The notes: generated by a model from the sequence alone, not told the origin. Shown: positions 44,765 to 57,440, counted from the first letter of the stretch. The stretch: DNA of 64,000 nucleotides from Ulva prolifera (GCA_023078555.1 JALAAN010000010.1:1178001-1242000); one strand, 5' to 3'. Made by a program: numbers and translations.

Positions 44765-47700
44765 TCAGACGGCAGCTAGAACCAAAATCGACACAACAAC
44801 AAGAGCAGCTGCAAACACGGAACGGCTGCCATGCTGCGGCGCAGCGCCTGAAGACCCGCCATCCTCGGCCCCGCTCTCTGAGGCCAGCTCACCGGAGCCG
44901 TCAACCTCGCCCCCCCGCGTCACGAGCACCTGCTGCGGCCCAGCCGCAGCCTCCGGCCCTGGGCCCTCCGCCAAGTCCTCTGGCGACGGGCCCGCCGCCT
45001 CGAGGTCAACCGGCCCGATGTCTGGGAGCGGCGGAATCGCAGACACCGGGCCGGTGCCGGGGCCGGTGCCGGGGGCGCCCAGAGGTGTGGGGGAGGTCAC
45101 GCAGGCCGCGCCGGTGCAGGTGGTCGTCTGGGTGGTGTTGCCGTTCGTCGCCGTCACCGTCGCGTTCGTGTCAGGCCCCGACGTCTGCATGCAGGCAGGC
45201 TGGTCACTCAGCAGTCCCTTGGCACAGCCTGTGGAGCCCACGACAGCAGTCGGGCCCGTCGGATCGACTGCTCTGGCATCGGGCCGGTCGCACCCGAATC
45301 ATGCATGAATGTGACATGACTGGAACACAGACCTTGACTGTGTCACAAGGACTCTGTCAGGGAGGCCGGCAGCCCCGTCAGGGCAACGCACAAGCACACC
45401 AACGTCACCGACAATAGCGAGGGCAGACACACATCGACCTTGACTATGTGACGGTGACTGAACAGGTTGCAACTTCCACCATGCAGCGCTGTTCGGAGCC
45501 ACCGCAGCTGTGGGAGCCACCACCGCAGCCGCAGCCGCACTGCTGCTGTTCGCCGCAAGCAAACGGGGTGCAGAGGCCGACCGGCCGCCTGCCGCACCAA
45601 AGGCAGCACTGGTGGACATGGGGGGGTGAGTGGCCCGTCAGCGTTATTGACTGCAGCATGTGGCACCCTGTAGAATCTAGGTCTGGCAGGTCATCCTTAT
45701 ACAGTGCATGCATGTGCACATCTCCACGATGCGTGGCCGAGATCACTTGCATCGGACCACGCCTACCGGCCGAGCGGTCAGGCCACACAGGCAGAGTGAC
45801 GATGCATGGAGAGTGCAAAGCTGCGGTCGCACCACGATGTCCGTGGTCGTGCCGTTGCCGCTGGCAGTCACGTTGCCTTGGGCAAAGCTCCGCGTGGTGC
45901 CCGGCGGCGGCGCCTGCGGGGCCGCGGCCACCTCCGGGCCGCCCTCTGTCGTGACGCAGTTGCCCTGTGCGTCGCACTCCCGCGTCGTGCACACGCCGTT
46001 GCGGCACGCACGGCTGCGGGACACGACCGGGCCGATCGGGCCTTCCGCCGGCGCCCGCGGCGGCGGCGCCGGCGCGGCGGCGCCGTCCACGGACCGGCAG
46101 TTGCCGGCCGCGTCGCACTCCTCTGTCGTGCACTCACCATTCACGCATATGCGGCCGCGGGACACAATGCGGCCAATTGGCGGTGGAGCGGCTTCCGGCG
46201 CGGTCGCGGCCTGTGAGGGACCTGCGAGGGCCGCTGGCAATGCGGTCGGCACCTCCACAGGCGCGATGGGGACGGCCGGAGCAGATTCGGGAGCATCAGG
46301 GGGGATCGTGGCTACAGGGGACGTCGCCGGGCTGTCTTCGTCACCCACTGTGCGGCAGTTGCCGGCTGCATCGCACTCCTGAGTCGCGCAGACACCGTTG
46401 CTGCACGCGCGGCTGCGCGACACGATGGGGCCGATAGGGGAGCTCTCGGCCGGCGCAGGAGTCGCTGGAGTTGTGGGGTCTTCCAGAAGGCCTGCATTGC
46501 CTGGCGGGGCGTTGCTCACCGTCCTGCAGGTGCCCTGTGCATCACACTCCCGTGTAGAGCACACTCCATTGGCGCACGTGCGGCTGCGTGACACAATGGG
46601 GCCTACAGGAGGGCTACCGGCTGGTGGGTTCGCCGGGGGGACTGCGGGGTCATCTATGGATGCTTCCGGCTCCTCTGTGGGCGCCCCAGGGTCCGATACG
46701 GGGACTACAGGGTCGTCTACTTGTGCTTCAGGGACTTCTACAGGCGCTACAGGAGCATCTGCGGGTGACTCCGGAATCTCTATGGCCGTTACAGGGTCCT
46801 CTATGGTCGCTAAAGGGTCCTCTACTTGTGTTTCAGGCTCCTCTGCAGGTGCTACAGGAGACCCTGCTGGTGCTTCAGGGTCCTCTACAGCTGTTACAGG
46901 GTCCTCTGTGGCCGCTACAGGGTCCTCAACCGCTGGGTCAGGGTCCTCTATGGGTGCGGCGGGCGCCACGGGAGGGTCAATTAGGGGAACGTCAGGAGGT
47001 GTATCAGTTGTTCCGTCGTCGACTGCTGTCCTGCAATTGCCCGTAGCATCGCACTCCTGTGTTGTGCACACGCCATTCACGCATGAACGGCTCTGCGAAA
47101 CGATGGGGCCGAGTGCGGGGGTGTCAGGCGGAGGAATAGCTTCTGGAGTGGAAGGGTCCTCGAGTGGCGCTGGCTCGGCTTCCGGGGGGGCCTCGGGAAC
47201 CTCAGGGGGGCCTACGCCGCCTAGGGGGGGATTGCTGTCTGACCTGCAGTTGCCCTGCGCATCACACTCCTGAGTAGTGCAGATGCCGTTGACGCACGAG
47301 CGGCTGCGGGATACAATCGGGCCGACTGCAGGGGCGTCCGGGGGTGTGAGACTGGCGGGGGCGGTGTCCGCATCAGGTGGGCCTTCGGGGTCCTCTGAGG
47401 GGGCAACCGAATCCTCCGGGACGGATTCGGGATCCTCAGGAGGACTTGTGTCTAGAGGCGGCGCATCACCGACTGTCCTGCAGACCCCTTGCGCGTCACA
47501 CTCCTGAGTAGTGCAGATGCCGTTGACGCAGGAGCGGCTGCGGGATACGACACGGTTGATGGCGTTGCTTACAGGAGGCGGAGGGGTGACCGTGGTCGTG
47601 GGCTCCTCTGGAGGCGAAGGATCCTCAGGGGCGCCGGGGGATAGTTCGGGGAGCGCCTCGGCGGGCTCTTCGTCAGCTTCTTCGCCGTCCGCCGTTCGGC

Positions 47701-48363
47701 AGTTGCCCTGTGCATCACACTCCTGACTCGTGCAGATTCCGTTGACGCACGAGCGGCTGCGTGAAACAATCGGGCCAATGATCGGCGTCGCAGGCGGTGG
47801 GGGGATCTCTGGAGCGGCAGGGTTCTCGGCGGGGGCGCCGGGACCGTCTGTGATGCTGCCGTCAGCAGGCAGAGTGTCGCTCACGGTCCTGCAGTTTCCC
47901 ACCGCGTCGCACTCCTGACTCGTGCAGATCCCGTTGACGCACGAGCGGCTGCGGGAAACAATCGCGCCCACTGCCGACGGAGAGGCTGGCGGCTGCTCCG
48001 CTGAGGTGGGTGCATCAGGCGGCGCAACCACAGCGCCGCCGCCGTCCTCGGCCCCACCATCCGCATCGCTTGTCGTCGTGCAGGCGCCGGCCGCATCGCA
48101 CACGCGCGTCGTGCAGACGCCGTTGACACACGTGCGGCTGCGGCTTGAACGGCCGGTCGTGCCCCCCAGCGGCGGCCGCGGCGGCAGCCGGGCACCGCTC
48201 CTCTCGGTACAAACCCTGCCCTTGCACTCGATGGTTTTGCAGACGCCGTTGGAGCAGGTCGTGCTGATTGACGTGGCCGCGTAGCCGCGTCGGCGGTGCA
48301 CGGGGCGCGGCCGGCGGGCGCGGGCGCGTGGCGCCGGGGCCGGGTTACTGGGCGCCTCTGGCT
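44765..48363 (-). CDS. Cysteine-repeat surface protein, 11 repeats, GPI-like tail
   Basis: A long exon (48363-45833, 843 codons) and a last exon (45184-44765, 140 codons with TGA) join in phase. The long exon has 11 copies of an about 25-residue motif, consensus SRSRSCVNGICTTQECDAQG followed by NCRT, with four cysteines each. They are spaced by Pro/Glu/Asp/Ala-rich linkers of 25-70 residues, one of which contains a run of EDPVTAVEDP-like 10-residue repeats. The last exon starts TSGPDTNATVTATNGNTTQT with N-glycosylation sequons and ends in a hydrophobic tail (SVFAAALVVVSILVLAAV) typical of a GPI-anchor signal. The first exon, with the expected signal peptide, was not found; the long exon starts at a TTTGCAG acceptor. 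Likely an extended cell-surface or extracellular protein. The motif is not one I recognise from a named family. Its neighbour at 50.6-52.4 kb is a short paralogue. Confidence 0.78.
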
Positions 48364-50562
48364 CTGCAAAGAACTAAAACTTTTCTGGCTCGGCGCACCA
48401 AAGCAACAGAGCACGGCAGGGGAGGGTCGTTTAGGCATGGACCGATGGCCACCACACATGCATGTGCAATCATCTGTGCAACACAACGGCGTCGCAGCAA
48501 GACTCAGGATTCGATGTTCATTGCGTGAAGAACTGGAAAGCAGTGTGCAGGCCTTAGACGTGAGCAGGTAGCAAGTTCAAGAAAGAAGGAACGACCCGGC
48601 CCATGCCTCATCAGGCATGCCGTCGCTGTAGGCACAGACAGTGATGCAGACGCTGATGCACATGGCAAAGGTGTGCTTGTTCGGTGTGCCGGCGGTGCTG
48701 CATGCCTCTCGACTTTGTCCTTCTCGGACAGGACAGAGCTAAGCAAAGCCAGATTCACTTTATGTTGCCGTACCCAAGGCAAAGGGGGGATAGGGACTCC
48801 GGCCATGCATCGGGGAAGCACCGAGGTAGAGAGGTAGAGAAGCGGAGGCCAGGCTCGCTGGTGTGGCTGTGTCGTAATGCTATGTGGCAGCCCTGACTTG
48901 GCTGTTGAGTTGTAGTGTATCAAGCTCTGCAATGTTGTGTCCTGGGCAGCTGGGATCCACCATCACGTGTTGAGATGCCTCAAACAAGTACCCCAATGCA
49001 GCAAGTGCTGACAGGCCGATAATGACAGGCCCTGGGTCACACACACCTGCCAAAAGGCGGGGAGGGTACAGGCGGTGTTGATGAATGTCGTGGCCATTGA
49101 ACAACCATCAATAACGTGAGCAAATTCTTGGCATGAAGACACAGTGTTGCAAAGCTGTTATCTACAGATGATGTGGCCACGGCACACTTGGAGCATGTGC
49201 ATACTTGTGACAAATGATGCTTCACGTCGTAATTTTTCACAAGCTAATGTAGGAAGCGCATGGATGACGGTTCTTTCATGACGATCACGGACGGATCTAA
49301 CTGGACTCGGCCTTGCCAGATTGTGCTTGAGCAGTTATCTGCTTGATTCGAGCAACCAACACCGAAAAACCTCTCCACCTCCGTTTGTTCAGTCCTGAAC
49401 GGCGAAGTTGTGCGAGCCTGGCGGTCATGTACTTTTTGAGGTGATGCGGTCATGCCGAAAACACGGAATGCAACGCGCGACAACAGGCTACGGAGCAAGG
49501 CAGTTTGCGCCGCTCATGAGCCAGAGGGATGCACTGTGCACATGCAAGCAATACAGCATGCATGCAGCACGCCACTGTCACTCCGACCGAATCCAGATCA
49601 GAATCGGGGTATTGGCTTCCGGCCACACAGGAAGAAGGCACTCATGCAAGCCTCCTTCCGCGTCACCTGGCTCACGACCGCGGCACCAAGGCTGCATGCA
49701 CTGGCTTGTGCATCGGTGCCAGTGGCACGCGGACCATAACCAGCATCTGCTCGCAGACGTGCATTGCAACTGCCATGCACCACCACCGTTGGAATCTGCC
49801 ATGAGACATGGTGAAAAACTCCCGACCACCTTGTGTACCTCGCGGTGTTTACTGTGTACATTGTGTCTGTGTGTAATGCCTGGGGCGCCACCACCTGGTG
49901 GCCTCTCAACAGTTGTGCTGAAGTAGGTGTGAGCCCCATGCAAATGCATGAGTACACACATGCCATCTTGGTCAGGTGGAGGGGCCACAAGGTCCTGCTA
50001 TCTCAGAGATACTGGCACATGTTGCAGAAGCTTGGCATCACACTGCTTGGCTGCATGCCTCTGTGAGGTCTATGAGCATGAGCATGTGATTCCCAGATGA
50101 ATCTGATTGATAGATACAGTAATGAGAGCATGCATAGAAGCACATGCTCCTCAAGTTGTGAGTAAGCCATACTGTGCACCCTGTGACCAGGAGACATGGT
50201 CATGCCTGATCACACCAGACATTTGAATACAGCACCTAAGGATGGACAGTGGTGCCTGGCCCCTTACAGGGTTGATACATTCACAACATCATCGCTACAT
50301 ATGTCTAAAGGACCGTTCATGCAAGTACGCAAGTACGCAAAGGCCGAACCCACAGAACCAAGGCGGCAGCGCTGGTCTTGTAGCCATTCATTTGAAACAC
50401 ACAGCGGCGGCCGTCTGCCACCTTCTGCCCACCCCTACCCGATGCCCAGGACAAACCCCCTGACGCCGGCACATGGCAACAGCAGTGCCAGGAAGGCGTG
50501 CAGCACCCACCGCACGCAGCGCTCGGCGACCCTGGATTCCCCTCCCCACGCGATCGCAACGC
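48364..50562. other. Intergenic or 5-prime region of the 11-repeat gene
   Basis: The missing first exon of the 11-repeat gene should lie here. A candidate frame starting MPKRPSPAVLCCF joins in phase, but only through a 35-nt intron, so it is not accepted. No other gene recognised. Confidence 0.4.
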
Positions 50563-52397
50563 TCACATGCCAAGCAACGCAGCGCCGGCCATCAACGCAA
50601 GGAGCACCCCTGTAGCCACACCTCTCGGGGTGCCGTCTCCAGACGTGTCCACAGCCTCTGGCTCGGTGGTCACTTCGCCACCGTCGCCGCTGTCGACGAC
50701 GCCGCCGTCACTCATGTTGTTCTGCACCTCGCCGTCGGTGGTTCCACCGCCGTCGCCGGTCGGCACCTCGCCGGCCTCAACGTCGCCGTCGCCGGTATCA
50801 GTCGGGGCGGCGCCCGGCGTCGTTGTCGTCTCGCACTCCACGCCGTCGCACGACGTCATCTCGGTGACGGTGCCGTTGCTCGCGGTCGCGCTGCCTCTTG
50901 CGCCAGTGCCGGACGTCTGCATGGGGCCCTCGCAGTCACTCACCAGCGTGGGTATCATGCATGCCTGGCTCTGTCGTGGCATCCTGCCATGCAATGGCCC
51001 CAGCCCGCGTGACTTGTGCCATCAGACCAGGCATGAAGCAGCTCTCAGGTGCATGCAGCGCAGCATCGGTGGACTGATGACAAATGAGCAAAACTCAATG
51101 CCAAGCATGCGGTCTTGGGCGGGGGTAGGGCACAGGTTGTGGCTGGACAATCCGAGCGTGACGATCCATGCATGCTTGAGATGGACGCTTGCGTGCAAGC
51201 CAGGGCGCGCGGATGAGACAGTCGCATAGATGCAACATGTGCAGACGCACATTTGCACACTGTGCAGCGTTGGATCGGAGCGGCTGAGGCTGCATGCCCC
51301 CCAGCTGCGTGACCTCATGCTTTGCAACTCGGCAGTGTTGGGTCGCTTTGCAGCATTTTCAGGGCTACCCACCAAAAAATAGATCAGGATATTGGGAATT
51401 GTGCTATGTGATCGGGCCCGATGACCCAACGCTGCAACTCGGTACAGTGGAGTATGCTGAATGCTGCACTTGGGCGCTGACCCATGTGACGCCAGGCTGT
51501 GATCGACGATGCATGCTGATGGTGTCAGGTCCAATCACACACTACCAAAAAAAATACCAGCCACTGCAGGCGCACATGGTGTGTGAGATTTGGGCTAGGC
51601 AGTCTCGAACCTGCACGTCGGTGTCCACTCCTCCTGGGCCAGAAGAAGCAGTCACTGTTGCAGAAGAGGAGGTGCTGCCGTTGCTTGGTGTCATGCCTGA
51701 TCCACCACTTGGAAAGTCTGTGCCGGCGTCTTCAGAATCAAGTTCTTCAATGGTACATTTACCACTGGCGTCGCATTCCTCGACTGTGCACTTGCCATTG
51801 ACACAAGACACGCTGCGTGTTGAGCCACTGCTTCCTGACGAAGTCGGTGTCAACGTAGCATCATCGCCTGATGTGCAGGCCTGAATGCACTCAATCTGGC
51901 CAGCTGTCAAGGAGGCACAATTTTCTAAGCATTTTGCTTCCGTTTCTCCTTGTGCACCACCTGCAGACGACGAATTCTGCACATCGAATATAAATCATAC
52001 GGCATGTCATGGTCAAACAATGTGGCTGGCTATGCACGGGACGTCCGAGTTTGTGCAGGCCGGCAGCATGATCCAGGGATGCCAGCAGGGATCAACGGCT
52101 TCAGTGCTCGGCATGAGTGATTTCTTTGCGCTCAACGTCTATCAGCTGACGCGATGGCTCGCAGAATCCACGTTGACATATCCACTGACGTTGGTGGGAA
52201 GGCGCACTGACAACAACGCCATCCTCATCGGTGGTAGTGCAGCTGCTACCGTCGCATACTTGCGTCCTAGCTGCAGTCCGCACTCCACTAGATTGCTGCA
52301 AGCGCCTTGATGCTTGGAATTGAACGTTTGATCCAAACGCACCCGAGATCGCCACAATCGCTCCCAGCAAGGCGACCGCAATTGCTTGCAGCTTCAT
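50563..52397 (-). CDS. Short paralogue of the cysteine-repeat surface protein
   Basis: Three exons: 52397 to about 52217 (exact donor uncertain), 51976-51611 and 50916-50563 (stop TGA). Exon 1 encodes a signal peptide (MKLQAIAVALLGAIVAISGA) and a half motif VCDGSSCTTTDEDG. Exon 2 has a Cys-rich stretch (CLENCASLTAGQIECIQAC) and one full repeat of the family (SCVNGKCTVEECDASGKC). Exon 3 starts TSGTGARGSATASNGTVTEM, homologous to the last exon of the 11-repeat gene, then an acidic Thr/Gly-rich region and a hydrophobic end (GVLLALMAGAALLGM) fitting a GPI signal. Introns use CATGCAG acceptors in both paralogues, and intron phase into the last exon is 0 in both. Probably secreted and anchored at the cell surface. 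Function unknown. Confidence 0.72.
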
Positions 52398-54156
52398 TGC
52401 ACCTGCACAAGATCGGCCTTGTCAGAACTTTACAACTGTCAGAACATTATGTACTGTCACAGAGCTGTCCTCAAGCATCACACCGCGGATCGGGAAGCAG
52501 TGCTTCGCCCTGAACAAACACCCGCGATGCCACAGCTGTGAAAGAAATCGGTGACACAATTCACCACACAGGGCTCAATCACGGCAGATTGTTGTGGAGG
52601 CTGCCCATACTGCGCATGAGTGGCTCGCGAAAGCGTGTCGCACCCTTGTGCTGCAGTTGGCACTGGCACGTTGAAGGCGTGGCAAGCTACAAGTACGAGG
52701 GCCCCGTTTCTTGCAACGAAAAGCTTGATAGTGATAGGCTTCCATCGTGATATTGTCCTCGATGGACGGCGCAATTGTTGCAATCTTATCTTTTTGAACA
52801 CATGCAGGGACTCTGAGTGCGAAGAAGTGCGTTCGGCGAGTAGCAACGCCGAATCTACTGCAGTGAGGAGCCGCATGAGACGAGGAAACACACTTACAGA
52901 TTGGTATGGACACAAGCATGCTCATCGGACACCACACTACCGTGACCCCATCACAAGCGCATTACGTACGGCATTGAGCGGTTGCATCGGTTCGCCCAAC
53001 TTCGTTGTTCTTGTATGTGGCGAGTGCCTGAAACGACACATGCAACCTGGCCCGTTATATATGTAGCCTGTCAGGCTTTATAACGCAGATGCAGTGTCTC
53101 TGCGGTGCTCACGGCCTCGGCGCGATTTGGAACAGTGAACCGGACGCACACCTAGGCTCTCCTGCTTTCGTCCGCAAGATTTGAGAATAGATCTGCAATC
53201 TACCTTTACGATCTTTGTATTTCTGTGCTTATTTGCTGTCCACGTCGCCTTCGATGTGTCCTTGTGTGTCCGTTTCGATTAAGGAGGCACACGCCAGATG
53301 CTCTGTTATTGATCGCTAATATAAGTAAACCAACCGAGAATCACTGACATGGACACATCAGGATTGTAGATGTAAATTCGGCGTGCGATGGACGGGAAAC
53401 CGAACGTGCGAGGATGTTCCGGGCTCTTGTGCCTACAAGGTACCGTAGCTGCGAGCTCAGCGGGGTGTGCCCAGACGTCAGGAAGCCATGCCGTGTCCTG
53501 TTCAGGATCGCACCTGGCATGTCAGAACGGGTGGCCTGGGCCGGGTGTACGGAGGGAATGATCCTCACATGTGCACAGGCGAGCCGGCCCTAGCGGCAAT
53601 GTGCATGCCACGCGTATGATGGCCTTGCCAGCTGTTGAGATGGTGGGTCGTGGCTATCATAATACAATACATCGCTGCATTCCTGTGAACGCGCAGATAA
53701 TGTGCACAAAGCTCCGGGATCTGGGTGAGGGAGTAACGGCGGTAGAGGAGGTCAGACATGCAGCAATAGCAACAGCATACCCTTCTGTTGACACAGGTCA
53801 CCACTCAGTGAGTTGTGCAGCTGCACCACTCACCGTGCAACTCACCACTCACCATGCAGGTCACCAAGTCCGCCGTAGTAGCTGACTATTTACCCCTTTT
53901 CCTATTGCGCTCAGTGACAGTCCAGAGCTTCAGCCACACATCAGGTGCTGTTCCTAAAAATACTCAAGAGGAATACAATGCGAACCACAGACACTACTGG
54001 TCCGTCCAGATTGTATACATGCCAGGAGCTGCTGCATAGCGCACTCCTCAGAGCACCATGTTGTGAACTGTAGCCTGGGAAGAACACAGTCGGGAGCAAA
54101 GACTCGCCTTGTCTGTGCAATTGTGCATCAGCGTTGGTGCACTGGTGAAAAACTGC
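52398..54156. other. Intergenic sequence, no gene recognised
   Basis: Should include the promoter of the short surface-protein paralogue. A degenerate repeat of ACTCACC(G/A)TGCA occurs near 53825-53860. No coding frame with recognisable features. Confidence 0.45.
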
Positions 54157-54966
54157 ATGTGGCCATGGTACTGTGTATTACAAGGACAAGGCAAGCAAGG
54201 CAGGTAGCACCGCGAGCAGCAACCAGGGGAACCGCACACCACGCAACAAGCCACACGCAGCACACACCAACACACCCACGCACCGCCAGCACCCGCGCCG
54301 GCCACAGCCACACAGCCACACAGCCCCAAACACAGGTGTGCATGGGCTGGGTGGGGTGGGTTGTTCTGGGGGAGGCGGGGGTTGTTGTAGGGGTTTCGCT
54401 GTTTCTTTGCTCGGCTGCCTTGGCTGCGTGTGCTTTCTTCCGGGGCTCTTGCGCCTGGCTGGTGGGCGGGGTGCGGGTGGGGGTGAGCGTGTGGGTGTGC
54501 TTGTGGGTGTTGGGTGGGATGCTTGTGTGTGACTAAGGAAAAAGCCGGAGGGGCCGGTAGCACCGCCAGGACCAAGAGGGAGAGCACAAACAACAAGAGG
54601 GGTGGGATGCTTGTATGTGTTTGTGGGTGTGTGTGGTCGTGTGTATGGCTGTGTGGCTGTGGCCGGCGCGAGTGCTGGCGGTGCGTGGGTGTGTTGGTGT
54701 GTCATGCGTGTGGCTTGTTGCGTAGTGTGCGGTACCCCTGGTTGCTGCTCGCGGTGCTGCCTGCCTTGCTTGCCTTGTCCTTGTAACACACCCACAAACA
54801 CTCACAAGCATCACACCCAACACCCACAAGCACACCCACACGCCCACCCCCATCCGCACCCCGCCCACCAGCCAGGCGCAAGAGCCCCGAAAGAAAGCAC
54901 ATGCAGCCACGGCCGCCGAGCAAAGAAATAGCGAAACCCCACAACAATGTGGCCATGGTACTGTGT
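54157..54966. mobile_element. Nested X-Y repeat insertion with 20-bp target-site duplication
   Basis: The 20-bp sequence ATGTGGCCATGGTACTGTGT occurs perfectly at 54157-54176 and 54947-54966, enclosing 770 bp. Inside, the order is X forward (about 54181-54335), Y reverse (54336-54530), a short spacer, X reverse (about 54600-54793), Y forward (54820-54946). Against copy 1 at 1.24 kb (X forward, Y forward), this reads as one copy inserted in reverse between X and Y of another. No transposase or reverse-transcriptase frame is present. A 20-bp duplication suits target-primed insertion by a LINE-type machinery, so the unit may be SINE-like. Confidence 0.82.
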
Positions 54967-56542
54967 GTACAAGCCCCATAGATTCATCAACCCCCAGAAT
55001 TCATCACCCTGCTCACATGCCATATGGCTGTGATCATGTGTTTGTGTTGTCCTGGTGGAAAGCAGGCAACAAATTCTGGTGAGTTGCACATGGATTGCTG
55101 GAGAGAAGCTGCAATGCAGTGGTACAGTGGTGCTCATCACAGCAAACCAGATCTGAAGGCTACAAGTCTGGTCATTTGAAGGCTGCAGATTTGGTGCGCC
55201 TGAAACATCTGCCCAATGCAGGCCATGCAGGCCCGCTGGCTCAAGGTAGAATTTGCTTTCTAGATGGCTCATCAGGCTTGCTGATTGCAACAGCAGTTAG
55301 ACCAAGCAGACACCGTGGTCAAATGTTGCCCATAATGCTGATGCCAGCTTCATGTAAACAGCAGCACAAGCTGAATCTCTGTGTGGTATCGGCCCCCTGC
55401 TGCTCCGGGAAAATCCTTTCAGATTTGAAAAGTATCTTTCACCTACTTACTAAGTTGGTTCTTTGCGGACGCTGTTTCCGTGCCAGTGATGCCTTCATCC
55501 ATGCCCAACTGGAAATCAAGTGCTGATTGACAAGTTATTGCACATGTTCACCACTGTGGCATGGGCTTTCCGTCTCGGTCAGAGATGCACATACATGCTG
55601 ATGTGGCTAATGCTGATCTGCCTATCTTCGCGTAAGGGATAACTCACCTTCCCGCACACACAGCCTGCTCTGATGAAACTACGCCAATGCAGGCAGCCTA
55701 CAGTTTGCTTATCGTGAGCATTTTCCAGGCGACGAGCTTCGACGGCCGTGCAATTAGCACGCGGTGCTGATCGCGAACCGCCGGCTAGCTCCGGTTGCGC
55801 GCAGCTGCTTTACACACTACCCGGGCAAACAGCTCACACTGGCAGTGCAGATGAACGAGCATCGTCGCATCGAGCGACGTGCGAGATGGTGACGTTGCTC
55901 TCATCCTGCAAGTACACGAGAGTGTGAGCCAGCTTTCGCTTACACCGTGGGCAACTACCTGGGCAAGGTACCAGAGCTTTCACATCGACATCATGTGTGT
56001 CTACGGGGGTTCGGCATCAATCGAGCCCACGCCGGAGTGACAGCATACGTCGGTGTATCATTCCTTATGGCACAGGCATCGAGCTTTGAAAGCTGAGCTG
56101 AGATACCTTCGAATGCAGGCGTAAATCCTGGCCCAGCATGCTGTCGCAGCTACTTCTTGCGCTGTCGAATAAACAGTGGCCATGCAGCACTGCGGCCTCC
56201 GGCTCTAGCTTTAACTATGTCGGCACACGATGATGCTGTCTGTGATGGCTGCAAACAAGCTGAGGGCAGTATGGACCACCGAGGCCAGAGGTTGTATCTC
56301 CCAACTGCAAGGGCGAGCTGTAGGCGATCTCCGAGCAGGAAAATGACGCCTGGTCCACGAGATGATGTATCCGGATAATACATCCGTGACATCGCAATGG
56401 CCTCTTTCGCATGGTGATAGGAATGTGTGGGTGTTCATAAAGTGGTACGTGTTGTCTTGCACAGGGGGTGGCTGTCCCGAAGAATAATGGTATGAATCAC
56501 ACGAAATGTGTTCAATATTTCACCTGAGATATCTACTTGATC
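54967..56542. other. Intergenic sequence, no gene recognised
   Basis: A 143-codon plus-strand frame (55095-55526) lacks recognisable domains and has no supporting splice sites. Nothing else found. Confidence 0.4.
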
Positions 56543-56887
56543 ATGTTTGCAGGACACTTTACATTGCTTTGCATCGTTGTGTTGGGAACCAGCGCCCCAC
56601 ACAAGCCTGAGCATAGCCAAGCAGCGCTAATGCCTGCATCTGCTGCATGTGGGCCCACAGCAAGAGACTGCAATTCCGTAGTCCTGTGTGGGACTGTGCA
56701 GCTCCAACCTTCCAGTGATCCCAAAAAATGTTGTGCTGCATTCGAAAACCTTCGAATAGCAGTTCAATACTTTGATGTAGGCTTTCCTGTAAGCTATTCG
56801 GAACTAACTGCAACGAAATTAGAAGGTCCGCTGCATGGAATCAGTGTAACGCCTGGAGCTCAAACAGCTCTCAGCTGTGTTGCTTGA
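56543..56887 (+). CDS. Small secreted cysteine-containing protein
   Basis: A 114-codon frame from the ATG at 56543. It starts with a hydrophobic leader (MFAGHFTLLCIVVLGTSA) and continues with CGPTARDCNSVVLCGTVQLQ, DPKKCCAAFENL and VSYSELTATKLEGPLHG, ending ALSCVA. A recognisable but disrupted counterpart lies in the second copy of the segmental duplication (about 60430-60860), which supports the frame being a real gene. A TTTGCAG acceptor-like site overlaps the start, so an upstream exon is possible. Family unknown. Confidence 0.5.
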   Translation: MFAGHFTLLCIVVLGTSAPHKPEHSQAALMPASAACGPTARDCNSVVLCGTVQLQPSSDPKKCCAAFENLRIAVQYFDVGFPVSYSELTATKLEGPLHGISVTPGAQTALSCVA

Positions 56888-57440
56888 CGGTGGATTTTAA
56901 CCCCCAGTCAGCCTAGCGTGCGAAGCAGTTTGACTAGAAAGAGTTAGGCCTAGGGCTGATATGTGGGGCTCCTTTAGGCCACATGGGCCCGCAAAGACAT
57001 GCTTACACAAATTCGCGTGTGGCCTGGCAGGTGGACGACACACCTTCACCACTGACATCGTCCTATACATTTCCGACCTTCGAAAATCTTCTTTGCTACA
57101 CTTCGCCGCAGGCCTAACATGAATCGGTCCAGCGGGCTCACACAATTTACATTCCCTCAGCACTCACGCCACGATTCACGTTTTCTTCCTGTGACCACGA
57201 GCATTGCTGCCCACCGAAATCTTCACATTCACTCGACTTGCACACTGCAAACGACGAGTCGGCTTCAATCTTCACATGCGCGCTGATCCGCGGCTGACGT
57301 TGATGCTGCCACCGGCTCGATAGCGCGCAGTTTCTTGTATAGCGCCCAGTTTCTTGTCAAACTTGACTTGAGACAGCGTACCGTACGCGACGCCCACTGC
57401 TCGTAGTGCTCAGATCGCTACTTGAATCTTCAACTTTATC

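Noticed and set aside
45448-48284. Plus-strand frames of 60-290 codons opposite the 11-repeat gene
   Set aside because: They mirror the periodic minus-strand coding sequence and lack cysteine-repeat logic or splice support.
48363-48440. Candidate first exon MPKRPSPAVLCCF for the 11-repeat gene
   Set aside because: It joins in phase only through a 35-nt intron, shorter than any other intron here, and it lacks a good signal peptide.
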